NCBI RefSeq assembly: GCF_003996965.1
Contig: NZ_QWDM01000005.1
Location: 124,001 to 188,000, forward strand
Length of the DNA stretch: 64,000 nt
Reading direction: 5' to 3'
Source: Flavobacterium cupreum
GTDB taxonomy: Bacteria; Bacteroidota; Bacteroidia; Flavobacteriales; Flavobacteriaceae
Of the stretch, positions 51,167 to 60,516 are shown in pieces. The notes beneath the pieces are model-generated. The model did no database searches. It was not told the origin of the DNA and saw nothing but the letters and a program-made list of their open reading frames with translations. A program made the position numbers and the translations under genes. Positions within the stretch are counted from its first letter, which is position 1. Each line of letters starts with the position of its first letter.

Positions 51167-52684
51167 TTATTCAGATGCCTGATTGATTTTGTTTACAAGA
51201 TATTCTTTTCCGATAATTTCCGAGCAGGTTACGACAGCTCCGATTGTTACGCCCAAAACGCCATGCATATTGATGCTTTGCCCGGTAAGGTAAAGGTTAT
51301 CTAATTTGGTTTTGGAGGCAATCAGTGTTTTCATCGGATTGTTGGAATCCTTTACATAACCGTACATATTACCGCTGTCACCACCAATATAATCTCTGTA
51401 AGAAAGCGGTGTTGAAGTATGCACGGAACGGATACACGCTTTGATTCCCGGAAATTTTATTTCAATTTCATCCAAAAATTTAGCAGCTTTCCGGGACTTA
51501 AATTCCTCATAACTTTCTCCTCTCTCATTTTTTTCAGCCGCGGTATTGTATGTGTCGCTCCACGTCAGTACATCGTCAAACTTCATGTAGGTAATGAAAG
51601 TCATTCCTTCTGCCCATTCTTCTTCTTTTTTAGAAGCATTCATCGACGCCATATAGGCTTTTGGCCAGGTATCTTCATTGTATTCATGGGAAGTCCAGAC
51701 CTCGGTACTCTTTTTAAAATGATAATAATTATGGTTGATGTATCTGAAGGATTGAGGTTTAAAAACAATATAAAGACTAAAAGCAGAAATTACGCCTTCC
51801 AGACTCTGAATGCGGCTGTAGAAAGATTTCCTGAAATTTTCTTCGCCAACCATTTTCAAAGTGGTTTTCGGTTCGATATTCGAAATAAAATAAGTGCCGG
51901 AAACCTGCGTTCCGTCTTTCATTTTTACAGAAGTGACTTTGTTGTTTTCCACAGGAAAATGAGTTACTTCTTTATGTTTGTAGAATTCGCCTCCGTGTTT
52001 TTTGAGCTGCTTCAGGAGTTGTTTTGTAATCTGACTTCCGCCATTGATGCAACGCCATGAACTTTGAATGTAAGAATTTACAGAAAGGGCATGAACATAA
52101 AAAGGGGATTTGTCGGCAATTCCGGCATATAAAAAATTGGAACCTCCAAGAACCGCCCTTAGTTTTTCGTTTTTTGTAAATTCGTCAATAGTTGTTTTCG
52201 CATTTAATTCTAAAATAGCATTGTCATATTTACCTTCCCATTCTAAATTATAAAGCGGAAATGAATCGCAGATCGTTCTTATTTTCTGGCAATACGCTTC
52301 AAGATTTGTTTTTTCTTCCGGGAAATAATTTTCTAATTGTTTTACAAAATTATCATAGCCCTGTGCATGGGGATATTCGGTTGTATCATCTTCAAAAGAG
52401 ATCATATCGAAACCATTTTCATCTAATTTTTTCAGATTCAAATGATCTATTATTCCAAGGTATTTGAAATATTTATACAGGTTTTGTCCTTCGTTTAATC
52501 CTCCGATATAATGAATTCCGGTATCAAAAATGGTTTTGTCGCGAACAAAAGTCTGCAGATTCCCGCCATACTGATTGTTTTTTTCAAGTACACAAACGCT
52601 ATAGCCTTCTTTAGCCAGAATAATAGACGACACTAAACCGCCTAAACCGCTACCTACAATCACTACATCGTAATGTTCTTTCAT
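51167..52684 (-). CDS. CrtI/RetSat-like FAD-dependent oxidoreductase
   Basis: A 505-residue flavoprotein with the dinucleotide fold at the start (VVIVGSGLGGLVSSIILAKEG, residues ~7-27, then VLEKNNQYGGN). Near residue 55 it has DTGIHYIGG, and a C-terminal FAD region LDNLYLTGQSINMHGVLGVTIGA near residue 465. The layout is that of phytoene desaturases, carotenoid isomerases and retinol saturases. In this pigment cluster it probably reduces, oxidises or isomerises the conjugated chain. It starts 1-2 bp after the fused MMPL gene. Confidence 0.85.
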   Translation of the reverse strand: MKEHYDVVIVGSGLGGLVSSIILAKEGYSVCVLEKNNQYGGNLQTFVRDKTIFDTGIHYIGGLNEGQNLYKYFKYLGIIDHLNLKKLDENGFDMISFEDDTTEYPHAQGYDNFVKQLENYFPEEKTNLEAYCQKIRTICDSFPLYNLEWEGKYDNAILELNAKTTIDEFTKNEKLRAVLGGSNFLYAGIADKSPFYVHALSVNSYIQSSWRCINGGSQITKQLLKQLKKHGGEFYKHKEVTHFPVENNKVTSVKMKDGTQVSGTYFISNIEPKTTLKMVGEENFRKSFYSRIQSLEGVISAFSLYIVFKPQSFRYINHNYYHFKKSTEVWTSHEYNEDTWPKAYMASMNASKKEEEWAEGMTFITYMKFDDVLTWSDTYNTAAEKNERGESYEEFKSRKAAKFLDEIEIKFPGIKACIRSVHTSTPLSYRDYIGGDSGNMYGYVKDSNNPMKTLIASKTKLDNLYLTGQSINMHGVLGVTIGAVVTCSEIIGKEYLVNKINQASE

Positions 52685-52685
52685 T

Positions 52686-55600
52686 CTAGTTTTTCTTTAA
52701 TATAATTAGCCCGCCTTCATCCAAAACCGAATGAAAACCAAAGTTAGTGAAAGTGTCTTTTAAACGGGAACTATCCATTAAAATTACCGTTGAAGTAAGG
52801 CAAATAATTTTGTCAGCCTCATTTTTATAATTTTCATTCGAAATTAAAACAGCCTCATATTGATTTTCGAATGCGGTTTCAATATTTTCCAGATAAGAAA
52901 TTTTTCTTTTTGTAACGATATAATTGGTTTTGGCCACGGCTGATTTTTCTTCGTCATAATGAAAAGCATCTATTTTTCGCTGTGGTTCCTGCAAAGCGAG
53001 TAAAACATCCAGTTGCCCGTAATCATCAGACAAATGTAATATTCTGGCTTTCGCCGAAAGATGCCTGTTAAGCTGATGATAGGTTTCTAAATGAGTTTTC
53101 AGATTATTTTTAACGCTTTTAATGATTTCGGTTTCTTTGTAATCATAACTGTGAAGAAGCATTTTTTTCCAATATTCAGGACCTTCCAGTTCCTGACGGA
53201 GAAGGCTAAACTGATCCCTGAAAAAAGCACCTATCTGTTTCGTTCTTTCGGCATAATTTTTCCCGAAAGAAAGATTTTCGGGTGTAATTCTTTCTAAAAT
53301 TGAAAGTGTAAGATAACTGTGATGAATGACAAAATCGCCTTTCGGAATGGCCTCTGAAGCACCATGGATCAGGACGGGAAGAATGTCTAAATTAAATTCT
53401 TCGGCAAGATAAAAGGCACCTTTATGAAAACGCTTGATCTGATTGCTTTCGGAGCGTGTTCCCTCCGGAAAAATCATTAATGAATATCCTTCATTTACTT
53501 TTTGGCGCAAATGTTCCACACCGCCTTCGAGACCTTCTGAAACCGGATAAAAACCCGCTTTTCTAACGGTTCCGCCAAAAATAGGAGAGTTGTACACCCA
53601 GTCATTGACTAAAAATATAATCTTCGGGCTTAACATTCCCATCGCCAGAATGTCGATAAAGGACGAATGGTTGGCAATGATAATGGCCGGTTTTTCGAAA
53701 TTTTCGTTATACTTATTAATGATTTTCTTGTGTAAAAGCGGACTTGAATACAGGACCGATTTCATGAATTTTGAAATCGCATATCGGAATGCTTTCATTT
53801 TTGGTTTTTCCCTAATTGGAAGAATTGGCATGAGCGTCATACTGAAAACCGACATTACAATACCGCCAAGTCCGTAATACGCAAATGATATTATTCCGTG
53901 AATCAGGCTTCGCAATTCAAAAGGGGCATTTCCTTTTTTTGACCGGTTGGAGATAAATACTTTGAACAGGATCGGATAGAAAATAAAAGTAATAATAAGC
54001 GCGGCAAAAACCCCGATCAATGAAACCGAAGAGATCGATCTAAGGGCAGGATGCTGTGCAAAAATCATGGCACCAATTCCTAAAATAGTAGTAATTACGG
54101 CCAGAATAATGGACGTTCTGTAAATTGCAATTTCGTTTTTTCCGTTGGTGTATTCTTTCTGAAGGGCGCTTGTCATAAAAATACTGAAATCCACACCGTG
54201 GCCAAAAATAAGCGTGCAGACAATCATACTGAAAATATTCATCTGAATACCAAAAATGCCCATAATTCCTGCCGTTACAATTCCGGTTAAAGCAATCGGG
54301 ATACAGCTTACAATGACCAGTTCGATTCTCCTGAAAAAGAAAAACAAAATCAGGATTACAGCCACAAAAGAATAATTGACAAGCGAATTAAAGTCCGTTT
54401 TTAAAGTGCTGAAAAAAGTTTCATTCATCTGCTGACGGTCAATGGCAATCAGATTCTTTTTGGTTTCAGCCGATTTTACAAATGCATCACGTTGTGCGGG
54501 TGCTACTTTTACCAGAGTTGAAATGGTAAAAAAACCATTTTTTTCGGTGACAAATTCATGCAATTGCAGAGCCTGAATTTTTAGATATTCAGCTGCTGAA
54601 ATGGGTTTGAAATCGGTATTCAAATGATCAAAAAAGCGGGAATAAGTCGTGGGTTTAAAACCTAATTTCAGGCCGTCAGAAATCAGCTGTGATTTTAGAA
54701 GCTGCTTTTTATTCGAATCCCAAAAGGAATTCCACCGGTCAATTTTCTGCTGTTGTTCTTTTTGCGAAAGCATGATTCCGCCAACGGAGCTGAAATTTAA
54801 TATTTTCTGTTGTTGCTTTTCTTTCGATAAATCAGCAAAAAGGCGGCTGTTATTTTGCAGCACTTCTTCCATCGTTTTTCCGTACGAAGCAACATAAATA
54901 GTTTTGGATGTTAAACTGGTGCTTTCTTCAAGATCTTTTTCGGCAGCTTTTATTTCTTTCGGAACAAAATTCAATTGTGATAAATCATTGTTGAAGCCGA
55001 CATTATTATACGTAAAAAAGCAAACAATTGTGATGAGGATGCAAAGCCCGATCAGGACTTTATTATTATGGAACGAAAAATGCGCCAGTCTGTCGATCAC
55101 ATTTTTCTTATGGTCGAAATTATTTTCTTTTGGTTTGTATAAATGAGGCACAATCAAAAGAGAGAAAAAAGCGGAAGCCATAACGATTACGGCAGCAAAA
55201 ATTCCTAAGTCATTTAATGCATCGGATTTTACAAAAAGCAGGCATAAAAAGGCAACCGCAGTAGTAGAACTGCTCATGATCACCGGCATGGTAATGTCTT
55301 TATACAAAGTTTTTACATCGCTGTTGTGTTTGTAATGCGTCAGGATATGAATGGAATAATCAATTGTAATTCCCAATAAAATAGAACCGATTCCCAGTGA
55401 AATTGCTGAGATTTGTTCTTTTACAAAATATAAAAAGGCAACGGCAAACAAAGCGCCAAAAACGGTGGGAAGAAAAATGATTAACGGGATTAATATTTTT
55501 CTGTAAAATAAAATCAAAATCAGCATCAGCGTAAACATCGCGATGGATGTTGTCAGGATAATATCACTTTTAATCTGATTCGCATTGGCAACCGCAATCA

Positions 55601-56366
55601 GGGCGGAACCAAAATAACTTATGGAGGTTTTGGTTTTGAATTTCTGATTCAGATTCTCCTGAATCGACTGAAGCTTAGCCGCAAAAAGAGTATTTTTTTC
55701 AGTTTCGCTTGACGGGAGACTGGATGTAATAAAAAGCAATAATTTCTTTTTGTCCCTGGTCATTACAAAACCATTGTCGAGCGTAAAATCATCACCGACA
55801 TTCAGCTGCTGTAATTTTTTTAAGGCAATAAAAGAAATTCCTAAAGGATCCTGAAGGATAAAATCTTTGGTTACAAATCCGGATGGCGAAATAATCGATT
55901 TATAATTTCCCTGAACCGTTGCCGCAATACTGTCTTTTTGCAGTTTATCCTGAATAGCGGCATAATCTTTATTTTCGAGAAACAAAGGCAGGTTGCCATA
56001 AACAAAATCAATCGTTTCCTGAATGTTTTCTTCTTCTATTTTTCCCTGGATTCCGGTTATATAAGGTTTGCAGGATACAGCAACACTGTCTGAAAATGCA
56101 GTGGCCATTTCTTTTAGATCTTCTTCCGTTCCGTTTTTATCCAGTTTGAAAATAACGGTAATTTTATCCGCAAAATTAAGTTGTTTCAGCACTTTTGCCG
56201 TCACATCTGATTTGTCGTTTGTTGGGATAAGTTTGGTAATATCTTCTTCGAATTTTATCCGGGAAGCAAAAAATCCAAATAAAAAAAGCATCGCAACTGC
56301 CAATAAAACCGCCAGCGATTTTCTTCGATTTACAAATAAATGAATAGCGTAGAAATAATGATGCAT
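52686..56366 (-). CDS. Fusion: MMPL transporter - lysophospholipid acyltransferase - methyltransferase-like domain
   Basis: A 1226-residue protein. Residues 1-~860 are an RND/MMPL exporter (two six-helix groups, each after a ~200-residue periplasmic domain). Near residue 900 begins a PlsC-like acyltransferase with ANHSSFIDIL (HX4D) and FPEGTRS near residue 965. The last ~120 residues, ARILHLSDDYGQLDVLLA onward, look like a small SAM-methyltransferase-like domain lacking a clear Gly-x-Gly motif. The same triple fusion is known from flexirubin-type clusters. It likely moves and acylates the lipid-like pigment precursor at the inner membrane. The length is real: no internal stop and good start at 56366. 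Confidence 0.9.
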   Translation of the reverse strand: MHHYFYAIHLFVNRRKSLAVLLAVAMLFLFGFFASRIKFEEDITKLIPTNDKSDVTAKVLKQLNFADKITVIFKLDKNGTEEDLKEMATAFSDSVAVSCKPYITGIQGKIEEENIQETIDFVYGNLPLFLENKDYAAIQDKLQKDSIAATVQGNYKSIISPSGFVTKDFILQDPLGISFIALKKLQQLNVGDDFTLDNGFVMTRDKKKLLLFITSSLPSSETEKNTLFAAKLQSIQENLNQKFKTKTSISYFGSALIAVANANQIKSDIILTTSIAMFTLMLILILFYRKILIPLIIFLPTVFGALFAVAFLYFVKEQISAISLGIGSILLGITIDYSIHILTHYKHNSDVKTLYKDITMPVIMSSSTTAVAFLCLLFVKSDALNDLGIFAAVIVMASAFFSLLIVPHLYKPKENNFDHKKNVIDRLAHFSFHNNKVLIGLCILITIVCFFTYNNVGFNNDLSQLNFVPKEIKAAEKDLEESTSLTSKTIYVASYGKTMEEVLQNNSRLFADLSKEKQQQKILNFSSVGGIMLSQKEQQQKIDRWNSFWDSNKKQLLKSQLISDGLKLGFKPTTYSRFFDHLNTDFKPISAAEYLKIQALQLHEFVTEKNGFFTISTLVKVAPAQRDAFVKSAETKKNLIAIDRQQMNETFFSTLKTDFNSLVNYSFVAVILILFFFFRRIELVIVSCIPIALTGIVTAGIMGIFGIQMNIFSMIVCTLIFGHGVDFSIFMTSALQKEYTNGKNEIAIYRTSIILAVITTILGIGAMIFAQHPALRSISSVSLIGVFAALIITFIFYPILFKVFISNRSKKGNAPFELRSLIHGIISFAYYGLGGIVMSVFSMTLMPILPIREKPKMKAFRYAISKFMKSVLYSSPLLHKKIINKYNENFEKPAIIIANHSSFIDILAMGMLSPKIIFLVNDWVYNSPIFGGTVRKAGFYPVSEGLEGGVEHLRQKVNEGYSLMIFPEGTRSESNQIKRFHKGAFYLAEEFNLDILPVLIHGASEAIPKGDFVIHHSYLTLSILERITPENLSFGKNYAERTKQIGAFFRDQFSLLRQELEGPEYWKKMLLHSYDYKETEIIKSVKNNLKTHLETYHQLNRHLSAKARILHLSDDYGQLDVLLALQEPQRKIDAFHYDEEKSAVAKTNYIVTKRKISYLENIETAFENQYEAVLISNENYKNEADKIICLTSTVILMDSSRLKDTFTNFGFHSVLDEGGLIILKKN

Positions 56367-56381
56367 AATTTTTTATTATTG

Positions 56382-56492
56382 TTTTTCGCCACGAATTTCA
56401 TGAATTTTCACGAATTAATTTGTGCTGATTTGTGAAATTCACGGCAATCCGACACCGATTATAAAATCATTTTTAACCCCTTAATCTGTGGC
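56382..56492. repeat. CACGAATT-type imperfect inverted repeat
   Basis: Outer arms TTTTTCGCCAC (56382-56392) and GTGGCAAAAA (from 56488) flank repeated CACGAATT / TTTGTG words. It occupies the only large gap (136 bp) in the pigment gene run and looks like a dispersed intergenic repeat. The effect on the operon is unknown. Confidence 0.55.
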
Positions 56493-56502
56493 AAAAAAGT
56501 AA

Positions 56503-57684
56503 TTATTGTAATTTTTTCTTAGAACTAAAAGCCGTTAAAAGTAAATAACTTAACACACCGGCTGATAGCGCTAAAACGGATGCTAAAATAAGACTTCCCA
56601 CGATATATTGCGTTGCATTTCTCTGAATATCGTCGAACGTGATGGAACTATCTAAAATTAATGGAACTTCGTTTGATACAAAATAGCTTCCCATTTTTAA
56701 AGAACCATAGATAACAAAAGGGATAAACGGGGGAAAGCTGACATTTGAAGCCAGATAAGCTATAACTTTATTGAGCCTGAATAAAGCGGCGAAAGTAAAA
56801 AGCAGAACGGTTTGAAATCCCCAAAACGGAGATATTCCGATGAAAATTCCTAACGCAATGGAGGCAGATTTTTTGAAATCAGAATCACTGCTTTCTAAAA
56901 TGTCTTCGAGGAAAAATTTTTTAAAGCCTTTTTTTTTTGCTCTTCTGAAAAAATCCCTGGGTTTAATGTACAGCAGCGTATTGATGACCAAAACGGTATT
57001 CAGGATACTGATTCGGGTAAAATCTTTAAACGGACGAAAATGCGAAACCCTTTCGGCAGGGTCGTATAAAATCCGGATCGGAATATTTTTTACCACAATC
57101 CCTTTCCAGGCAGAACGTACGATTATCTCAATTTCAAATTCGAATTTATTGGTGTAATATTTTTGTGGGATCAGCTGCAGCGGGTACAACCGGAAACCCG
57201 ATTGGGTGTCGTCAAGTCTAATTCCGGTTTCAAACCAAAACCAGAAATTGGAAAATTTATTACCAAAACTACTTTTTTTAGGCACATTTTCCTGTGTCAT
57301 GTTTCGGCTTCCGATCAATAAAGAATTCGGTTGATTTTGAATCTCAGCGATAAAATTCGGAATATCGGAGGCAAAATGCTGTCCGTCTGAATCGATCGTA
57401 ATGGCATATTCAAAATTCATTTGAATTGCTTTTTTGAAACCATTTCGCAACGCCATTCCTTTCCCGGAATTTCTGGTGTGATGAATTTGGGTGAACTGCG
57501 AATACTGTTTTAAAATCTCGCTTGTTTCATCGGTCGATCCATCATTGACTACAATGACATTTGGAGTGAAATCTAAAATAGAATCCAGCACTTTTTTTAA
57601 AGTTTTGTGATTATTGTACGTTGGCACAATCACACAAAAATTAACATTCTGAAGGACTTCTTGTTGTAGTAATGAAGGTTTCAT
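56503..57684 (-). CDS. Glycosyltransferase family 2 with DUF2062 membrane domain
   Basis: A 393-residue protein. Residues ~15-230 form a DPM-like GT-A domain (VIVPTYNNHKTLKKVL, VVNDGSTDET near residue 46, TIDSDGQH near residue 97, with the DxD in IDSDGQ). Residues ~260-385 form DUF2062 with several membrane helices (IFIGISPFWGFQTVLL near residue 275). The arrangement suggests transfer of a sugar to a lipid-bound pigment or polyprenyl phosphate. It is next in the pigment run, 18 bp downstream of the small secreted-protein gene. Confidence 0.85.
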   Translation of the reverse strand: MKPSLLQQEVLQNVNFCVIVPTYNNHKTLKKVLDSILDFTPNVIVVNDGSTDETSEILKQYSQFTQIHHTRNSGKGMALRNGFKKAIQMNFEYAITIDSDGQHFASDIPNFIAEIQNQPNSLLIGSRNMTQENVPKKSSFGNKFSNFWFWFETGIRLDDTQSGFRLYPLQLIPQKYYTNKFEFEIEIIVRSAWKGIVVKNIPIRILYDPAERVSHFRPFKDFTRISILNTVLVINTLLYIKPRDFFRRAKKKGFKKFFLEDILESSDSDFKKSASIALGIFIGISPFWGFQTVLLFTFAALFRLNKVIAYLASNVSFPPFIPFVIYGSLKMGSYFVSNEVPLILDSSITFDDIQRNATQYIVGSLILASVLALSAGVLSYLLLTAFSSKKKLQ

Positions 57685-57702
57685 TGCGTTTGGTTTCTTC
57701 GC

Positions 57703-58188
57703 CTACTTCACGAACTGCTTCTCTTTTTCGGAGAAACTTTTCGATTGAAGGACAAAGTCTTTTAGATAATCTTTCAAAGCGCCATTTTGCTCGGCATAAT
57801 GTGCTGTGATAAATTTTTTATCTTCTTTAATATTTTTTTTATAACCTGTAATTCCGGGAACATCTTCCTGGATACTCAGACGGATCATTCTGATTTCGAT
57901 ATTATCCGGATCACTTTTTAAAGTAGCTTCCAGAAGTTTTGCACCTTCTTTAAAGCGTGAGATTTTGCTTCCGATTATGCTTTCAAATTTAGATTCCAGC
58001 ACAATGGAAGCCGCTTTGTAAGCGACTAATATTTTTTCATCGTTGTTTGAAACGCCTGAAAGTTTGGCTGTAAATTCCTTAGCGTTTGCTTCTGATTTTG
58101 CAACATCGGAATACATTTTTCGAATCGAAGCCAAATCCGGTGTTCCGGCAAAATTTATCCATAGAACTAATGACAATAGTAATTTCAT
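57703..58188 (-). CDS. Small secreted helical protein of the pigment cluster
   Basis: A 161-residue protein with a signal peptide (about residues 1-15, MKLLLSLVLWINFAGT). The mature part is Lys/Glu-rich and helical, for example KEGAKLLEATLKSDPDNIEIRMIRLSIQE, which looks like one tetratricopeptide unit. No catalytic motif is seen. It lies 2 bp from the dehydratase gene, so it is co-translated with pigment enzymes; it may be an assembly helper. Function is unknown. Confidence 0.6.
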   Translation of the reverse strand: MKLLLSLVLWINFAGTPDLASIRKMYSDVAKSEANAKEFTAKLSGVSNNDEKILVAYKAASIVLESKFESIIGSKISRFKEGAKLLEATLKSDPDNIEIRMIRLSIQEDVPGITGYKKNIKEDKKFITAHYAEQNGALKDYLKDFVLQSKSFSEKEKQFVK

Positions 58189-58190
58189 AA

Positions 58191-58562
58191 TTATAGTTTT
58201 TTATACACATTGCTTAATTTTAAAGCAACGGTGTCGTTAAAGTAAGTTGTGTTTTTCACCTTAACCAAATCATCTTCAGTAATTACAATTTCAAGTTCCA
58301 GGCGTAATTCGGGTGACGTTTCAGGATTAATGAGCGCCATGAATTTTACATTTGTAAGTGTCTGAATCATCAGGGTACTTTTAGTAACAGATTCTGTCAG
58401 TTCTTTAATAATCTGAATCATGCAAACACCCGGCATAATAGGATTTCCCGGAAAATGACCTTTAAAAACCTCATGATTGGCATTAACTAATATACGAATA
58501 TTATATTTAGCATCTCCTGTTTTTTCTTCTGAAAGTACTTTGTAAAAGTCTTTTAAAACCAT
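58191..58562 (-). CDS. 3-hydroxyacyl-ACP dehydratase-like (hot-dog fold)
   Basis: A 123-residue hot-dog protein. The FabZ-type active-site helix is GHFPGNPIMPGV with catalytic His36. The second FabZ catalytic residue, a Glu 14 positions later, is Gln50 here (VCMIQIIKEL). Dehydratases of aryl-polyene clusters are FabZ-like, so it probably works on each polyketide extension cycle to give the double bonds, though the Glu change may affect activity. It is shorter than FabZ (~145). The next gene upstream in the run begins 39 bp away. Confidence 0.82.
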   Translation of the reverse strand: MVLKDFYKVLSEEKTGDAKYNIRILVNANHEVFKGHFPGNPIMPGVCMIQIIKELTESVTKSTLMIQTLTNVKFMALINPETSPELRLELEIVITEDDLVKVKNTTYFNDTVALKLSNVYKKL

Positions 58563-58601
58563 AATTTTATTTTTTTCCGAATGTATATGCGGCGCTTATT
58601 T

Positions 58602-59219
58602 TTATTTTTTTGCTTCAAAAGAATAAGAAATTCCTGCTTGAAAATTGACATTGGTGTTATAATCTCCAAAAAAATAATCATCATTACGGTCATTGTGGTA
58701 ATAATCACTATCTAATACGTCAAGCAAGCCTTTTTTAATCCGGGCTTCAATGGTTAGATTTGAAGATAACTTATAAGCAATACCTGTAATAAAGGCTAAA
58801 TCATTGTACGTTTTCCTGCGGGCTAAATTATCATCTACCAGGATATCCAAAGCGGGTCCGAATTGTATTTGAAGACCTGGTCCAAATGTAAATTTATTAA
58901 TAACGGCAAAGGATAAATAGTCGAGTTGTAAATCGCGGCGTTCTGTTCTTTCTATTCCGGTATTATCGTCAAAATAATTTCGGGTGACATTCTCAGAGCC
59001 TTGTCTGGAATAGGTAATTTCAGGCTGCAGCGCATAATGTTTTTTAATATTTAGTTCTCCAAACCCACCAACATAAAAACTGGGTTTGTAATGAGAATGC
59101 GTTTCTGAAATAGTCGAAAAGGTAAAACCCCCTCTCAAACCGGGTTTAAAAGAAAATTGGGCATGCGTTTGCTGCAAAGCAAAAATGAAGAGCGCAATGA
59201 ATAATTTTTTCGGACTCAA
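58602..59219 (-). CDS. Outer-membrane beta-barrel protein (porin-like)
   Basis: A 205-residue protein with a signal peptide ending near THAQ and alternating amphipathic strands (FKPGLRGGFTFSTIS, YALQPEITYSRQGSE, LSSNLTIEARIKKGLLDV), ending in SFEAKK. The PGLRGG...YVGGFGE...LQPEITYSRQGSE pattern is a Bacteroidota 8-stranded OMP_b-brl family. It is a tandem paralogue of the gene at 59226-59843, 6 bp away. Whether it belongs to pigment export or is an inserted bystander is unclear. Confidence 0.8.
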   Translation of the reverse strand: MSPKKLFIALFIFALQQTHAQFSFKPGLRGGFTFSTISETHSHYKPSFYVGGFGELNIKKHYALQPEITYSRQGSENVTRNYFDDNTGIERTERRDLQLDYLSFAVINKFTFGPGLQIQFGPALDILVDDNLARRKTYNDLAFITGIAYKLSSNLTIEARIKKGLLDVLDSDYYHNDRNDDYFFGDYNTNVNFQAGISYSFEAKK

Positions 59220-59225
59220 AATGTT

Positions 59226-59843
59226 TTATTTCGTTTTAAATGTATAGCTGATACCAATCTGGAAGACCTGATTTAAGATGACATCATCATAATAATAATC
59301 TCCGTTATCATCGTAATCAAGACCGTCGTAACCATAAATATCAATCAATCCCTGTTTAAATCTTGCTTCAAAAGTTAATCCGTTTGGTAAGGTGTATCCT
59401 AATCCGGCAACTACCGAAAAGTCGAAATCGATTGGATTGAAACCATATTGGTCAAAATTATCACTTATTTTAAAATCAGCCGATGGTCCCGCCAAAATGT
59501 GAAACCCTTTTCCACCGAAATGAAATTTAGCAACAGCACCAGCCGTAAGATAATTTAATTCGTATTTTACAGGAATCCCATAATCCGGGGTCTGATAATC
59601 ATAATATCTTCCTTCAGAACCTTGTCTCGAGTACGTCAGTTCAGGCTGAAGCGTAAAAAACCTGTTGAATTTTATATCGACTAAACCACCAACATAAAAA
59701 TCGGATTTTAAACCATTATCATCAATATTGGATAAACTCGAAAGGTTTAAACCTCCTCGAAGTCCCGGGCTCACAGTTACCTGCGCATTTGATGTGATAA
59801 GACCTGTAAATAAAACAAAAGCAATTACGGTTAATTTTTTCAT
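59226..59843 (-). CDS. Outer-membrane beta-barrel protein (porin-like), paralogue
   Basis: A 205-residue protein with signal peptide (about 1-20, ending SNAQ) and the same pattern as its neighbour: SPGLRGGLNLSSLS, FYVGGLVDIKF, LQPELTYSRQGSE, FEARFKQGLIDIYG, ending in YTFKTK. The two paralogues have exactly the same length, pointing to a tandem duplication with later divergence (they differ in acidic loops such as DYDDNGDYYYDD). It probably sits in the outer membrane with eight strands. The role in the pigment cluster is unknown. Confidence 0.8.
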   Translation of the reverse strand: MKKLTVIAFVLFTGLITSNAQVTVSPGLRGGLNLSSLSNIDDNGLKSDFYVGGLVDIKFNRFFTLQPELTYSRQGSEGRYYDYQTPDYGIPVKYELNYLTAGAVAKFHFGGKGFHILAGPSADFKISDNFDQYGFNPIDFDFSVVAGLGYTLPNGLTFEARFKQGLIDIYGYDGLDYDDNGDYYYDDVILNQVFQIGISYTFKTK

Positions 59844-59880
59844 TTTGGTTTGATTTAAAGTTTATGATTTGTTTAAATTT

Positions 59881-60516
59881 TTATTCTGATTTAAAATAAT
59901 TGAATTCAATCTTCAATTTAATATTCTGATGAATAATCTCAATTTTCTCGGCAAAAATATTGTTTTCTGAACTAAATGTGAGTGTTATTTTTTCTTTTGT
60001 TTTAGAGGCATGAATTACTTTCTCTAATTTCTGGTCTTTTTTGGACAGGAACAAATAATTATCCCGATTACCGTCAGCCGATTTGTAGATGTTATCAGAT
60101 TCATTTTCAAACTGTTCCTGAATTAAATATTCCTTTTTCAGCAACAATCGGAAATCGTCTCTTAAAGTATTAATGAGGATTTTTCGATCTAACTCTGAAA
60201 CAATCGAATTGACTTTAAAACTCTTATCGGAAATTTCAAAATCCAGTAATTTGTTCCCAAATTCAGTAGTGAAAACAACGCGGTGTATACTGTCGTTTAT
60301 TTTTTTGGCAATAAAAATTCCGGACATTTCATTTCCGTAAACCGTAATATTCGTTTTATAAACATAATCGGTTTTGGGATTTGAAAAATACGGAGCTTCG
60401 TAAGACGTCTTGTCTAATTTTTTAGGCGAATAATTTTTTGTGACCGGGCCACAGGAAATTAAAACAATTGCGAGTACGCAATTAATTAGTAAATACTGAA
60501 TCGTCGATTTTTGCAT
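59881..60516 (-). CDS. Hypothetical lipoprotein overlapping the lolA-like gene
   Basis: A 211-residue lipoprotein: signal peptide and lipobox LISC with Cys22. The mature part has alternating strands and charged turns (YKTNITVYGNEMSGIFIAKK, HRVVFTTEFGNKLLDFEISD), resembling lipid-binding LolB-like proteins in general character only. The start lies 35 bp inside the 3' end of the LolA gene in another frame, so the two are probably translated together. A LolA-LolB-like pair serving the pigment is a reasonable guess. No firm family assignment. Confidence 0.65.
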   Translation of the reverse strand: MQKSTIQYLLINCVLAIVLISCGPVTKNYSPKKLDKTSYEAPYFSNPKTDYVYKTNITVYGNEMSGIFIAKKINDSIHRVVFTTEFGNKLLDFEISDKSFKVNSIVSELDRKILINTLRDDFRLLLKKEYLIQEQFENESDNIYKSADGNRDNYLFLSKKDQKLEKVIHASKTKEKITLTFSSENNIFAEKIEIIHQNIKLKIEFNYFKSE

